Program-made: the position numbers and the translations under genes
From: Bacteroides ndongoniae
GTDB taxonomy: Bacteria; Bacteroidota; Bacteroidia; Bacteroidales; Bacteroidaceae
DNA: 64,000 nucleotides
Reading direction: 5' to 3'
Assembly: GCF_900108345.1 (NCBI RefSeq)
Contig: NZ_FNVV01000013.1
Location: forward strand, 718,944 to 782,943
Part shown: positions 17,286-26,529 of the stretch, in pieces
Layout: each line of letters opens with the position of its first letter
Numbering within the stretch: position 1 is the first letter of the stretch
The notes under the pieces: model-generated
Databases searched by the model: none
Told to the model about the DNA's origin: nothing
What the model saw: only the letters and a program-made list of their open reading frames with translations

Positions 17286-18018
17286 ACAGCTAAAACTTAT
17301 GGATATGAAAACGAAAATAATTATAACCGCAATGCTGCTGACTACGGCGTATGTGCTGTTAGTCAATCTGATGTTCCTGTCCGGTTTCGGTAAGGATGAA
17401 ATGGTAAAGGTTGGTTGGTATAGTGAGTTCGGAGGAAACAGCACGACTACCCTATATCCTCTTTATGTGTGGCTTAACTTTCCTTACACAGTTTGCTTTT
17501 ATTTCTTCACGACGCTTTTCTTCGCCAAAGTGAAAGTACACGTAAACAAGTGGCTGGGCGAAACGGCTTTTGTGCTGTGGTGTGTCAGTCTCGTTCCGAT
17601 TTTGGTGAATACCGTTTACGACTTGTATATGGTATCCAGTTTTGACGGAGATGAAATGTACCGTTCTTTGGAGAATTATTGGGAAACGGAAGGCAAGTCT
17701 GATTATCCTTTTATGTGGCTTCTGCTTTCGTCCCGTGTAGGGAATAATTGGAATTGGATGAACGATTTGAATTATTACGGTAATTGGGCGCTTTGGGCAG
17801 CTTTCTTGGCATTTGCCATTGTCTTTGCCTTACTGTTTAAGAAAGACAAAGTATTAGGCATTGCGGGTGCGACAGTTATGGTGGTATCTATCCTGCTGAA
17901 CATGTTTCCGCTGCCATGCGGGTATATTGCCATCGACCTGTGTTGGATTGCATTATGTGCGGCAGTCTTATGGAGATTGCGCCAGTCGTCATTTGATAAA
18001 CCGTTCGTTTTGCCATGA
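17272..18018 (+). CDS. Hypothetical multi-pass membrane protein
   Basis: A 248-residue protein if the start at 17272 is used; the alternative at 17299 (MDMKTKIIITAMLL) avoids the overlap with the BatD-like gene and begins directly at the first helix. About five to six transmembrane segments are visible, two of them in the last 75 residues. The protein contains a conserved-looking N-x-W-N-W-M-N-D-L-N-Y-Y-G-N-W block near residue 165. The stop overlaps the next start (ATGA), so it is translationally coupled to the SH3b-domain protein. Confidence 0.75.
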   Translation: MHTNKQLKLMDMKTKIIITAMLLTTAYVLLVNLMFLSGFGKDEMVKVGWYSEFGGNSTTTLYPLYVWLNFPYTVCFYFFTTLFFAKVKVHVNKWLGETAFVLWCVSLVPILVNTVYDLYMVSSFDGDEMYRSLENYWETEGKSDYPFMWLLLSSRVGNNWNWMNDLNYYGNWALWAAFLAFAIVFALLFKKDKVLGIAGATVMVVSILLNMFPLPCGYIAIDLCWIALCAAVLWRLRQSSFDKPFVLP

Positions 18019-19070
18019 GAAGATTTTTATTAATGCTGGCGGTAGTCCTTTTTGCGATGACCGCTTTTGCCGCCATTGCTCCCGGTCTATATCGGGTAAA
18101 CGTTAACTCCACGCTCAATGTGCGCAATGCACCGGGTGGGGCTAAAATCGGGTCGTTGTCCAATGGAGATCTCGTGCAGGTGACGGCGTGCGAAGATGAT
18201 TGGGCACAAGTGTCTTTGAATGACGGTCGCACGGGCTATGTGCATGAACAATACCTTGAGCCTTTCTCCACTCTGGCTGCTCCGGCTGGAACATCTTACT
18301 CCACAGTCGGTCTTTCCGAACTCCGGCATTATACCCCTTTTGCCATATTGCTGTTTGCCGTCATTGCCTTCATCGGACTACGTACAGATACCAGATCGTT
18401 GTTCCACGCAGGTTGCCTTTTATGGGGCGGGGCTGAACTGTTCATGTTCGGAGCTGGGAGTGACAGCGCACTCGTCTGGTTCTGCGACCCTTCGGATGTA
18501 GGATGGATATTTACTATTATCAATTTTTTTGTAGCTATTGGCATCCTGTTCTTCCAGTACACTATTTACCGGGAGTTTACGGGCAGTCTTTTCGATGGCT
18601 TTTGGAGAAAACTTCTGTTTGGTATCTTTATCATTGTAGGAGTAATCCTGTTCTTAGGTATTTTTAATTACAATAGATACGACAGTATCACCCCTGATTC
18701 GCCAGGAGCTCCGTTCTTTAACGAGACTTGGCATTTCGTACTTGCTTTCGTTGCCTATATGGCAGTATTGCTCTATTTGTTAAGAGATTGTGGTATTTGG
18801 ATGAGCCTTTCGTTCACGATGTTTGCTTTTGGTTTGGGAATTTCTTTTCTTGGAATGTTGAGCACCTTGATACTTGGAGCTTTACTGTGGCTGGGGCTGG
18901 CAGCATTCTCCGGCAGTGGAGGGAGCAATGGAAGTCGCGGAAATATCATAATTGAAGATTATGACGGTACGTATGAAGCCTACGAACATGGCTTTGGAAT
19001 CTACAAAGATGTAACAGGTTCAGGCAAGACGTGGCGAAAGGAGGGTTCTCAATATATCAGAATAAATTAA
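18015..19070 (+). CDS. SH3b-domain membrane protein
   Basis: A 351-residue protein. A signal peptide or first helix (LLMLAVVLFAMTAFAAIA) is followed by a bacterial SH3 domain at about 25-85 (LNVRNAPGGAKIGSLSNGD, VQVTACEDDWAQV, TGYVHEQYL), which typically contacts peptidoglycan. Six or so transmembrane segments follow (residues 105-300), then a cytoplasmic or periplasmic tail starting GSGGSNGSRG. Together with the preceding membrane protein and BatD-like protein it suggests an envelope-sensing cluster. The partner and the signal are unknown. Confidence 0.8.
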   Translation: MRRFLLMLAVVLFAMTAFAAIAPGLYRVNVNSTLNVRNAPGGAKIGSLSNGDLVQVTACEDDWAQVSLNDGRTGYVHEQYLEPFSTLAAPAGTSYSTVGLSELRHYTPFAILLFAVIAFIGLRTDTRSLFHAGCLLWGGAELFMFGAGSDSALVWFCDPSDVGWIFTIINFFVAIGILFFQYTIYREFTGSLFDGFWRKLLFGIFIIVGVILFLGIFNYNRYDSITPDSPGAPFFNETWHFVLAFVAYMAVLLYLLRDCGIWMSLSFTMFAFGLGISFLGMLSTLILGALLWLGLAAFSGSGGSNGSRGNIIIEDYDGTYEAYEHGFGIYKDVTGSGKTWRKEGSQYIRIN

Positions 19071-19095
19071 ACATCGTCCAACCTAATTTAGATTT

Positions 19096-20460
19096 ATGAA
19101 AACGATCAGAAGTATGCTCAAACATTTATTCTTGGCTGTTCCGCTTATGCTCATAGTGTCATGTAACAGTCAACCACCATCTACCCTTATACCGCACCGT
19201 TGCGAAAACGGGAAATTCGGCTATGTCGATGAAAAAGGCAAGGAATGGATAGAAGGCAAATACGATTATGCCGAAGAATTTTCCGAAGATTTGGCAGTAG
19301 TGCAAGTGGGCAGGTACTTTGGGTACATAGACCGTAAAGGAGAAATCGTCATCCCGCTGCAATATACTCAGGCTGCTTACTTCCACCAAGGCAGGGCATT
19401 GGTGGCAAAAGAGGAGCTGTATGGTTTCATCGACAAGGAAAACCGGGAAATCATTCCCTGCATTTATGAACGTATCACGCCGTTTGCCTCACACGAAGCC
19501 TATGCGGTAAAGAACGGAAAGACAGGCATCATCGATACGGAGGGTAAAGTGCTCGTGCCGTTTGAATACGATAAAATAGAACAACTGAAAAGCGGGCTAT
19601 TCGTTGTTAACCAAGCCGGCAGGGAGGGTTTCCTCAATGCGCAGAAACAAATGATTCTGCCCTGCCAATACGGTTACTATACCATAGAGGATAAAGAAGG
19701 CAAGCCCCTGATAGTGCTGCGCACGAAAGACGACACTCCCTATTACCGCATCTCGTATAATTCCAGATACGGTCTGATGGACTTTGAAGGCAATGTACTG
19801 GCACCATGCAAATACGAGAAAATAGGTGCGTTTGCAGACGGAAACCTTGCCCATGTCATTCTCAACGACAAGGTTGGCTACATTGACTCGAACGGAAAAG
19901 AGGTCATTCCGCCCATATACGACTATTCGAGAACACTGCCGGGAAACAGGTATGCGCTTTATAAAGACGGTCTTTGTTATCTGGTGGATAACCGGACAGG
20001 CAAGCAAGTCACATCCCAAGTTTATAACAAAATAGAGCAATATAGGGACAACCTGCTCAAAGTTTCCCTTGATGGGAAATATGGCATGATAGACCCGGAC
20101 GGAAATATTGTGCTCGAGCCAATCTATGATGAAATGTATGTATATGACGATTGGCTGAAACTTTATATCAAAGGAAGCGGAAAGGATGGTTTTGCCGGAC
20201 GTGCTACCGTAGAAGAAGCCAAGTTGGTTATTCCTTGTGACAGATATGTCCGCATTGAAAGCTTCAACTTGGGTGGCGGCCAGTATGCCGAAGCGGTCAA
20301 AGCTGTCGCCAAATACACGTACCGGAACGGTGTTGTCAACCGGCAGGGGAAAGAGGTTGTCCCCTGCCAATATGCCCACATTTACATGATAGAAAACGGA
20401 AAATGTCTTGTCATGGAGTCTGGTACTAACCAACGAAAGTGGGTAAAATTGAATGAATAG
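19096..20460 (+). CDS. WG-repeat lipoprotein
   Basis: A 454-residue protein with a lipoprotein signal (FLAVPLMLIVSCNSQ, Cys at about 23). The remainder consists of at least nine WG-type repeats of the pattern G-[KR]-x-G-[YF]-[IVM]-D-x-x-G-[KN]-x-[IV]-[IV]-P-x-x-Y, for example KFGYVDEKGKEWI, YFGYIDRKGEIVIP, YGFIDKENREIIP, KVGYIDSNGKEVIPPIY and YGMIDPDGNIVLEPIY. Such proteins form beta-solenoid or propeller-like surfaces and are usually envelope-located. It follows the SH3b gene by 25 nt and closes the cluster. Confidence 0.88.
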   Translation: MKTIRSMLKHLFLAVPLMLIVSCNSQPPSTLIPHRCENGKFGYVDEKGKEWIEGKYDYAEEFSEDLAVVQVGRYFGYIDRKGEIVIPLQYTQAAYFHQGRALVAKEELYGFIDKENREIIPCIYERITPFASHEAYAVKNGKTGIIDTEGKVLVPFEYDKIEQLKSGLFVVNQAGREGFLNAQKQMILPCQYGYYTIEDKEGKPLIVLRTKDDTPYYRISYNSRYGLMDFEGNVLAPCKYEKIGAFADGNLAHVILNDKVGYIDSNGKEVIPPIYDYSRTLPGNRYALYKDGLCYLVDNRTGKQVTSQVYNKIEQYRDNLLKVSLDGKYGMIDPDGNIVLEPIYDEMYVYDDWLKLYIKGSGKDGFAGRATVEEAKLVIPCDRYVRIESFNLGGGQYAEAVKAVAKYTYRNGVVNRQGKEVVPCQYAHIYMIENGKCLVMESGTNQRKWVKLNE

Positions 20461-20602
20461 TAACATTAAAGTATACACAATTATAATAAAAATCATAGAA
20501 TAAAAAATAATTCGGCTGAATATAAGAGGAATAGAGTACCGGCTTAAACAAGGAAGCTGCCGACATAGAAAGACAACCGGAGAAATGACCGTGCAGAATA
20601 AA

Positions 20603-20634
20603 GTCTCCGAAACCTGTTTTACAGGATCGGAGAC
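20603..20634 (-). terminator. Hairpin left behind next to orphan block 3
   Basis: GTCTCCGA (20603-20610) pairs with TCGGAGAC (20627-20634), extended by CCTGT/ACAGG inside. On the minus strand it is followed by TTTATT. With the hairpin block immediately to the right and no gene between, it looks like a transcription unit that has lost its gene. The 840 nt between 20461 and 21298 contain no supported coding region. Confidence 0.6.
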
Positions 20635-20654
20635 TTGTACTGCAAGACAATCCT

Positions 20655-20965
20655 CTGCCGGGGATTAGCGTTTGCCATGTGTATGTCTGCAAAAATAGTT
20701 TTGCAGGGATTGGTAACGGTTCGGAATGACCGCATTCTCATTGAAACCGTTCAGGCAATGAAGCAATGCTTTTTCGAGCGTGATGTATCGGCGACTGAAA
20801 GTCTGTACATTATCCAAGCAACAGGCTTCCAAAGCGTATTTGAACGGTGCAAGATTTTCAGGTTCTTTCCGAATCCGTACATGCCACAGGAAGAACAACT
20901 GAAGCGTGAAACTGTCGGATTTACCTGCTGTACCTTTGCATGGAAAAATCCAGCCGGAAGGGAGT
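20655..20965. promoter_or_regulatory. Hairpin block 3 (eroded): orphan single-strand-promoter-like element
   Basis: The right end (20905-20965) has the same signature as the other blocks: CTGCTG-TACCTTTG (20931-20938)-CATGGAAAAATCCAGCCGG. The left arm is only partly complementary (CCGG, GATT, CCATG near 20659-20678) and includes a separate hairpin CTGCAAAA/TTTTGCAG. No leftward gene follows; only the terminator-like hairpin at 20603 does. I read it as a decayed copy. Confidence 0.45.
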
Positions 20966-21097
20966 ATCAGAAACGAGATAAGGGAAAGAATAAGATAAGA
21001 TACAACAGTGAAATAAAGGGGAAAGCCCGATGATATAAAGGATACGGACAACGGCTAAAACAGAAAATTGTCTCGTGGAAACAGATGATATAGAAAG

Positions 21098-21166
21098 CCC
21101 CTCGAATCAACAGAACTGCACTCCAAAAGTTTTTGTCTAACTTTCGGGGTGCAGTTTACTCGGGGC
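21098..21166. repeat. Long inverted repeat, possible insertion-sequence end remnant
   Basis: ACTGCACTCCAAAAGT (21115-21130) is nearly complementary to ACTTTCGGGGTGCAGT (21140-21155), with outer arms CCCCTCGA and TCGGGG. The TGCACYCC-AAAAGT pattern resembles terminal repeats of Bacteroidetes IS elements placed end to end. A terminator role for the hexosaminidase is the alternative. Confidence 0.45.
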
Positions 21167-21298
21167 CATGACAAGGCTCTTAATAATAAGGCATTAACTT
21201 ACTGTTTATAAGCTCATCCTTATGAAATTTGACTTTTGAGTTACCCCTTTTATGTAATGATACGGTCGATGGCTTATTCCGGTGATCGTCTGTTAAAT

Positions 21299-21754
21299 TT
21301 AGTCGATAGTAATCTCATCAAGGAATAGATAAGTTCGTTTACCTGCACCCGGATGCCATTTCGGAAGTACCGGAGTGTTTTTTCCGATAATGCGTACATA
21401 GCGTGCTTTGGTCTTTCCGAAACTTACCGTATCACGTTTCAGTACATTGTTCTTGCTGCCTTTTTCCAGTACCGGTATGGTCTTCGAGGCAATCTTGCTG
21501 TATGCGCTTCCGTCGTTAGAACCATATATTTCCAAACCGGTCAGACCGAAGATATAGTCTCCCGGAACAAGGTATGTGCCGAGTGAGACCGAAGATATTT
21601 CTTTCGTTTCCTGCAAGTCGATAATTGCATCGAAGTTCTGTCCGTAAAGACCGATATAGCGTCCCGAACGATAATTATCGTCACCCTGCAAGCCGTCTAC
21701 CAGCAAGTTTGCTCCCTGATAGGTATATTTTTCGTCGGGTTCGCATTTCAGGGG
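21299..21754 (-). pseudogene. Beta-N-acetylhexosaminidase, 3' fragment with F5/8 type C domain
   Basis: This is the C-terminal part of the gene that begins at 24781, separated by an IS30-family insertion. Reading starts LKCEPDEKYTYQGANLLVDG and continues with a discoidin-like carbohydrate-binding domain (NYRSGRYIGLYGQNFDAIIDL, SVSLGTYLVPGDYIFG, VRIIGKNTPVLPKWHPG, FLDEITID end). If the IS and a 2-bp target duplication are removed, the frame joins as HSITP-LKCEP and the protein is 775 residues. In the present state it is not translated as part of the enzyme. Confidence 0.85.
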
Positions 21755-22907
21755 CTGAATTCAACTTGCAAATGCAACAGAATTCTGATTAATAATTTGT
21801 TTAAATTTTTCGTTTGGCGTGAGGTATCCAAGTCTTTTACGAGGTCGATTATTGAGTTTATTTTCAATCCACTTAATCTGTTTGTTGGTTACTTCACTAA
21901 AGTCCTTACCCTTTGGGATATACTGCCTGATAAGCCCGTTGGTGTTTTCATTGGCACCACGTTCCCATGAGTGGTATGGTTTGCAAAAATAGAATTTTAT
22001 TTCCAATTTTTGCGCAATTTCCTCGTGCTTTGCAAACTCCTTTCCATTGTCAGCCGTAATTGTGTGTATTAAGTTTTTCACTTTCCGCAGTGCCCATACT
22101 GCAATCTTAGCTACCGGGATGGCTTCTTTTCCCGACAACTTGCGTATCCAGACCCTGCTTGTTGCTCTGTCGTTAATGGTAAGAATGGCACCTTTGTGGT
22201 TCTTACCAATAATTGTATCTATCTCTAAATCACCAAATCTCTCCTTCAGTTCCACTATCTCGGGACGCTCATCAATATCCACCCTGCCTGGGATAAATCC
22301 TCGCCCTGCATTTTTAGAACCACGTTTGGCATACCTGCGACCTTGTCTGCGAAGATATTTGTGCAGTTTGCCACCCCGCCGCTTATCCTCCCAAATCCAG
22401 CGATATATCGTTTCGTGAGATACCATCGCAATTCCCTCCAAGCGGCTCCTGCCGACAATCTGCTCCGGGCTGAATCCTTTCTTCAACAGCTTTATTATCC
22501 GTTTTCTCATTGCCGGTGTAAGCACTTCCTTGCGATGTTTTTGCTGCTTGCGCCTGTCTGCTTTTCGCTGGGCAAGCTCCATGCTATAGCTACCACTTCG
22601 GGCGTCGCAATTGCGCTTTATCTCCCTGTAAACAGTGCTTTTATCTACTCCGATAGCTTCCGCTATTGCTTTTTTGCTCATCGGTATTTGCAACATCATA
22701 GAAATTGCATACCTTTGTTCCTCGGTTATATGTTTGCTCATCTGCAACTTTTTTTTCTTTGGACGGACAATTAAAGCAAAGATAGCAAACTTTATCCATT
22801 CAGAGTGAGAGAAAGGGGGACATTGTCTCTCTTTCCTCTCTGAAAAATAAATGTTTTTATTGCTTATTATCCGCACCCAAAAAGTTGCATTTATAAGTTG
22901 AACTCAA
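21755..22907 (-). mobile_element. IS30-family insertion sequence, 1153 bp, in hexosaminidase gene
   Basis: Imperfect 24-bp terminal inverted repeats: CTGAATTCAACTTGCAAATG at the left and, in reverse complement, TTGAGTTCAACTTATAAATG at the right, both continuing into CAAC. Flanking GGGG tracts (21751-21754 and 22908-22911) are consistent with a 2-bp duplication: removing 2 bp restores the hexosaminidase reading frame exactly. One transposase gene fills the element. Confidence 0.88.
21761..22741 (-). CDS. IS30-family transposase
   Basis: A 326-residue protein from MSKHITEEQRYAISM (start 22741; the longer open frame upstream is not typical). An N-terminal helix-turn-helix (MSKKAIAEAIGVDKSTVYREI) recognises the ends, and the DDE catalytic core is complete: D in FGDLEIDTIIG, D in HTITADNGKEFAKHEEI and E in WERGANENTNGLIRQYIP. 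The stop codon lies inside the terminal repeat, as in compact IS30 elements. All catalytic residues are present, so the element may still move. Confidence 0.95.
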   Translation of the reverse strand: MSKHITEEQRYAISMMLQIPMSKKAIAEAIGVDKSTVYREIKRNCDARSGSYSMELAQRKADRRKQQKHRKEVLTPAMRKRIIKLLKKGFSPEQIVGRSRLEGIAMVSHETIYRWIWEDKRRGGKLHKYLRRQGRRYAKRGSKNAGRGFIPGRVDIDERPEIVELKERFGDLEIDTIIGKNHKGAILTINDRATSRVWIRKLSGKEAIPVAKIAVWALRKVKNLIHTITADNGKEFAKHEEIAQKLEIKFYFCKPYHSWERGANENTNGLIRQYIPKGKDFSEVTNKQIKWIENKLNNRPRKRLGYLTPNEKFKQIINQNSVAFAS

Positions 22908-24781
22908 GGGGTGATGGAATGCATGGTAGCCAGATTATACGTCAGAGTTTCTTCGGTTACATTGCTTTCACGCCCGTTGCGGATAGCTCGTGCCTTGATG
23001 GTCGTTGTCCGATTTATCATGAATGGTTCCGTATACCGGAGCGATTCGCTTGTCGGCTCGGAACCGTCCAGTGTGTAGTAGACCGATGCATTGTCGAATG
23101 TATTCAGTTCGACAACCGCAATGCCGTCCTGTCCTTTAGGCTTGACACTTATTGTCACATCCTCTATGTCTTCTTTGTAATGATAGCCGTACAATTCGTA
23201 TAAATCCATCTGGTGACGGAGGCGTTTCAGAAATCCGTTCAAGTCCTTCCTTTCCGGATTGCACCACTGCAACTCACTCAGCGCGGCGATACGCGGCATC
23301 ATCTGCCATTCCATTTTCACGCTGTCCTTTGTCCATTCCGTCCAGATGCATCCTTGCACTCCGATGATATTCTTCTTTTCTTCCGGGGTCAGCTTCTCCG
23401 ACTGAGGCTCGAACATATATACGCGTTCTACGCTGCTGATGCCTTTCAGGCGGTTATAACCCGGATTGCTGAAATACAGGTGGCTGATTGGGCAGACGAT
23501 AGTGGAATGTCCCAGTTGTGCGGCTTTGACGGATGCCTTTATGCCTGTCCATGCCATGACGGTCGTGGTTTCCGGATTAGGATTGCCTTCCAGAATCTCA
23601 TCCCATGCCAGCATTTTCTTGCCTCGTTTGGCAATTTCCTTTTCCACTTCGTTCATGAAGTACACCTGAAGCTGGTTCTCCTTGCTGTGTTCTTCAGTGT
23701 CGTGCAGTCCCAGTTCCTTAATCTTGGCCTGACATTTCGGACATTTCATCCATTCCGCTTTCGGGCATTCATCTCCTCCGATGTGAATATAAGGTGCATC
23801 CGGGAATATATCCATCAGTTCGTTTACCACGTCTTTGGCAAATTGCAGTGTTTGAGGGTTTCCTCCGCAAAGCACTTCCTTGAAAACACCGAATTTTGTA
23901 GCCGTTTCATACGGACCGCCTGTACATCCCAGTTCCGGATAAGAAGCCAGTGCTGCCAACATATGTCCCGGCATGTCTATTTCCGGAATGACCGTAATGA
24001 AACGTTCTGCCGCGTATGCTACAATTTCTTTGGCGTCTTCCTGTGTGTAGTAACCACTGACCGGTGTACCGTCGAATTTCCCGGACCCCGGCGCAGTAAT
24101 TGTTTCCTTACGGTAAGAGCCGACTTCAGTCAGTTTTGGATATTTCTTGATTTCAATACGCCAGCCTTGGTCTTCGGTCAGATGCCAGTGGAAGTAGTTG
24201 ATGTTGTGCAGTGCCATGACATCTATCAGCTCCTTTAGGTATTCCTTCGGGAAGAAATGACGGCCTACATCTATCATAAAGCCGCGATAGTTGTACTGCG
24301 GAAAGTCTTTCACTGTTCCTGCGGGCAGTGAGGCAAGCGCCTTTCCATCCGTTATGGGGAGTGCCTTGTGTATGGTCTGGCAGCCATAGAAGACACCTGC
24401 TTCTGTAGCACCTGTCAAGGTGATGACATCGACCGAAACATTCAGTTCGTAGCCTTCTTTGTGTGTAATGGACGGATCGACCTTTAGGATAATACAGTTC
24501 TTTCCAGCCTTAGTTCCTATTTTGACTTCCGTTCCTGTCACTTCCTTGATATAACCTGCAAGCATACGGGCTGTGCCTGCCAGTTTCTCGTTGCCCTCTT
24601 CGTAACAAATTGTGGTGGAAGAGTTGATGACAAAGGGTGCCGCCGACGGGGTTTCTACAATTTCCTGCGGCAACGGGATGACATTCAGGTTTCCGGTCTG
24701 AATGTCTTGTGTTCCACATGCCATCAGACTTCCTGCGGCTAAAAGGTAAATAGCCCATATTTTTACTGAGTTCTTTTTCAT
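22908..24781 (-). pseudogene. Beta-N-acetylhexosaminidase (GH20), 5' fragment truncated by IS30 insertion
   Basis: A lipoprotein signal (AIYLLAAGSLMACG) is followed by a GH20b N-terminal domain (about 30-150), the GH20 TIM barrel (about 155-505) with the catalytic pair in YIHIGGDECPKAEW and substrate-side HWHLTEDQGWRIE, and a chitobiase C-terminal Ig-like domain (VYYTLDGSEPTSES). The open frame stops 625 codons in, just inside the IS. The catalytic domain is complete, so a truncated enzyme lacking the F5/8 carbohydrate-binding domain might still be made and active on beta-linked GlcNAc/GalNAc at the cell surface. Confidence 0.9.
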
Positions 24782-24807
24782 GGTAAAGTCTATTTAATAA
24801 TTTGTCA

Positions 24808-24815
24808 CAAAAATA
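24808..24815 (-). promoter_or_regulatory. Promoter -7 box of the hexosaminidase gene
   Basis: The minus strand reads TATTTTTG, fitting TAnnTTTG, 27 nt upstream of the ATG in a very AT-rich leader. No clear -33 element is seen. Confidence 0.5.
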
Positions 24816-24931
24816 ACAATTTACGTTTATTTCATTCTTCAACTTTACATAAATATTAATCCAGTATTAATAATTATGATCTCTGCAGGTGCTTTATTAA
24901 GGTAGGACCAATTAAAATCTGGGCAAAATGT

Positions 24932-25175
24932 ATGGATAGGTGGCGGCATTATCTTCTGCCCGGTGTGGAAATCGGTGAAGGTAAGACTATCGGGGATGCA
25001 CGGGAGAAGACGCATTCACGTTATTTCAGGGAAAACACCTTCAAGCGCCTGAAAGGCGGCAACAAGGAGCTGCTGATCGTATCCGGCGCACCATACCGAC
25101 TTGTACTACAACCTAAGCGTGATTCCTTTCGACAAGATAGAAACGTTCTTCCGAAAGGCTTTCAATGCGGAATAG
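24932..25175 (+). pseudogene. C-terminal fragment of an unidentified gene with a frameshift
   Basis: A coding-like stretch starts MDRWRHYLLPGVEIGEGK and runs through RENTFKRLKGGNKELLIVSG; a one-base shift near 25105 changes the frame to YYNLSVIPFDKIETFFRKAF, which ends at TAG 25173. The two parts read like one continuous protein tail. No start or upstream domain is present. It is convergent with the MATE tail and shares its terminator, so it was probably the chromosomal neighbour of that transporter. Family not recognised. Confidence 0.5.
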
Positions 25176-25191
25176 CTTGTTAAATAGCTTT

Positions 25192-25226
25192 AATAGCCCA
25201 TTTGCCTCTCAGGCTTTTGGGCTATT
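25192..25226. terminator. Bidirectional terminator
   Basis: AATAGCCCA (25192-25200) pairs with TGGGCTATT (25218-25226), flanked by T-rich and A-rich tracts, between the convergent gene remnant and the chimeric MATE-tail gene. Confidence 0.8.
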
Positions 25227-25229
25227 ATT

Positions 25230-25868
25230 CTATTTCATACGGTACTGCCAAAGGAAGACGAGCAATAAGGTCGTTATTTCAGTAAGCGGCATGGAAAGCC
25301 AGATTCCCTTTACTCCCAGCCATCCGGGAAGCAGGAGGAAGGCAGGAACGAGCAATCCCAGTCCGTGTAAAAACACCAATGCTGTATAGCTTATTTCAAC
25401 CTTGAACTGCTCCGAGTACAGACGGGTATTGAAGTAACCCGTGGCCAACATGCCTTGCTCGGCGAAACGCACGGCTTCCTCCTTGTATTTTTTCATGGCA
25501 GATGCCACAGAGATTTCATCACGGTTATCCCCTACAAACGATGCAGACAGGACTCTGTTTCTGTAACACAGTTTGAATGTTCCGATTTCCTCCTGCACCA
25601 CGGGCAGGTCGATAGCCTCGTATTCCTCTTTCGTGACCGTGACGAATTGCGTATGCTCTTGGTCGAGATAGAGGCGGAAAGCGGGTTTTACCCGCTCCCG
25701 CTTCTCTTCATATTCCGCCTGTTCCCGCGCACTCATACAGTTATATACGTGTCGGGAAACTCTCCGCACCGCATTGACAAAAGTCTGACTTTTGCATACT
25801 CCGAGATGTCGGGCAAAGTCGGGCACTGTCCCGATGAAACCGTACTCTTTCCAATGATAGGTTTTCAT
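25230..25868 (-). CDS. Chimeric gene: mobile-element hypothetical fused to MATE transporter C-terminus
   Basis: A 212-residue ORF starting at 25868 (MKTYHWKEYGFIGTVPDFAR). Residues 1 to about 155 are hydrophilic, of the type found in small mobile-element genes (EQAEYEEKRERVKPAFRLYL). From about residue 160 it changes abruptly to two hydrophobic helices (VFLHGLGLLVPAFLLLPGWL and IWLSMPLTEITTLLLVFLW) with the G-x-x-G-[IV]-W pattern that ends MATE-family efflux pumps. The join, near 25390, is in frame. It most likely marks a recombination junction between the mobile element and a chromosomal MATE gene; the product is unlikely to be a transporter. Confidence 0.7.
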   Translation of the reverse strand: MKTYHWKEYGFIGTVPDFARHLGVCKSQTFVNAVRRVSRHVYNCMSAREQAEYEEKRERVKPAFRLYLDQEHTQFVTVTKEEYEAIDLPVVQEEIGTFKLCYRNRVLSASFVGDNRDEISVASAMKKYKEEAVRFAEQGMLATGYFNTRLYSEQFKVEISYTALVFLHGLGLLVPAFLLLPGWLGVKGIWLSMPLTEITTLLLVFLWQYRMK

Positions 25869-25881
25869 GTCGTCTCGAATT

Positions 25882-26463
25882 TTATTCCACAATTTCGTAC
25901 TTGACCACGCTGCAATAAACCTGCTCATTTTTTTCCTTCCATTGCTCCATGATACGCTCCACATCCGTTTCGGAGGTTACGGGTTGCCCGAAGATTTCTT
26001 CCAGCCACTCGAACATGGCTTCCCGATTGGTAAAGTATTCGCTATAATACTCATCTTCGAGAGTATATACCTCGGCACGGAACTTGTCTGGGAAATATCT
26101 GCTTTCGCTGTCATTGGTCTCGTAAATGCCCATGCCCGGCTCTTCCGTCTGGTAATAGTAACGGAGCGACGGGAATTTCTCGCATACGAGGTCGAGTGTC
26201 TCATTGCACGGTCCCCATGCCGTCTCTGTCGTAAAGCGGAGGGTTTCGTCCTCTATTTCGAGGTTCGCCCAGTCTCCCCGACAGCTCACCTTGTTCCAGT
26301 CTTCGCCCAAGGCATCCACGAGGCAGCCCAGCCACGATGTACCGAAGCCGTTTTCTACGGACGGCTCTTTCCGTTCCTGCAAATTTTTCATCAACTCGTA
26401 AAGTTTTTTGATTTCCTGTGCGTCGCCTTCGATGGCATACGCTGTACTGCACCAGTTTGGCAT
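25882..26463 (-). CDS. Api92/YubB-like ferredoxin-fold domain protein
   Basis: A 193-residue protein beginning MPNWCSTAYAIEGDAQEIKK, the signature opening (MPNWCxN) of the Api92/DUF1281 family carried by phages and plasmids. It is acidic, with W-G-P-C-N-E-T in the middle and a C-terminal extension unlike that of the second family member at 47199. The function of the family is unknown. It directly follows hairpin block 4 and precedes the chimeric gene by 13 nt. Confidence 0.8.
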   Translation of the reverse strand: MPNWCSTAYAIEGDAQEIKKLYELMKNLQERKEPSVENGFGTSWLGCLVDALGEDWNKVSCRGDWANLEIEDETLRFTTETAWGPCNETLDLVCEKFPSLRYYYQTEEPGMGIYETNDSESRYFPDKFRAEVYTLEDEYYSEYFTNREAMFEWLEEIFGQPVTSETDVERIMEQWKEKNEQVYCSVVKYEIVE

Positions 26464-26529
26464 AATCGTAATTTTTTATTGGTTCGTTAAATATTGTTTT
26501 TCTTTTCCCTCCTCTCGGAAGCCTTTCGG

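Noticed and set aside
20635..21033. A 132-codon rightward frame
   Set aside because: It overlaps hairpin block 3, begins in the orphan leader, and has no leader or recognisable motif.
24932..25175. Assigning the fragment to a known enzyme family
   Set aside because: No motif is diagnostic and the reading frame is broken, so naming it would be guesswork.
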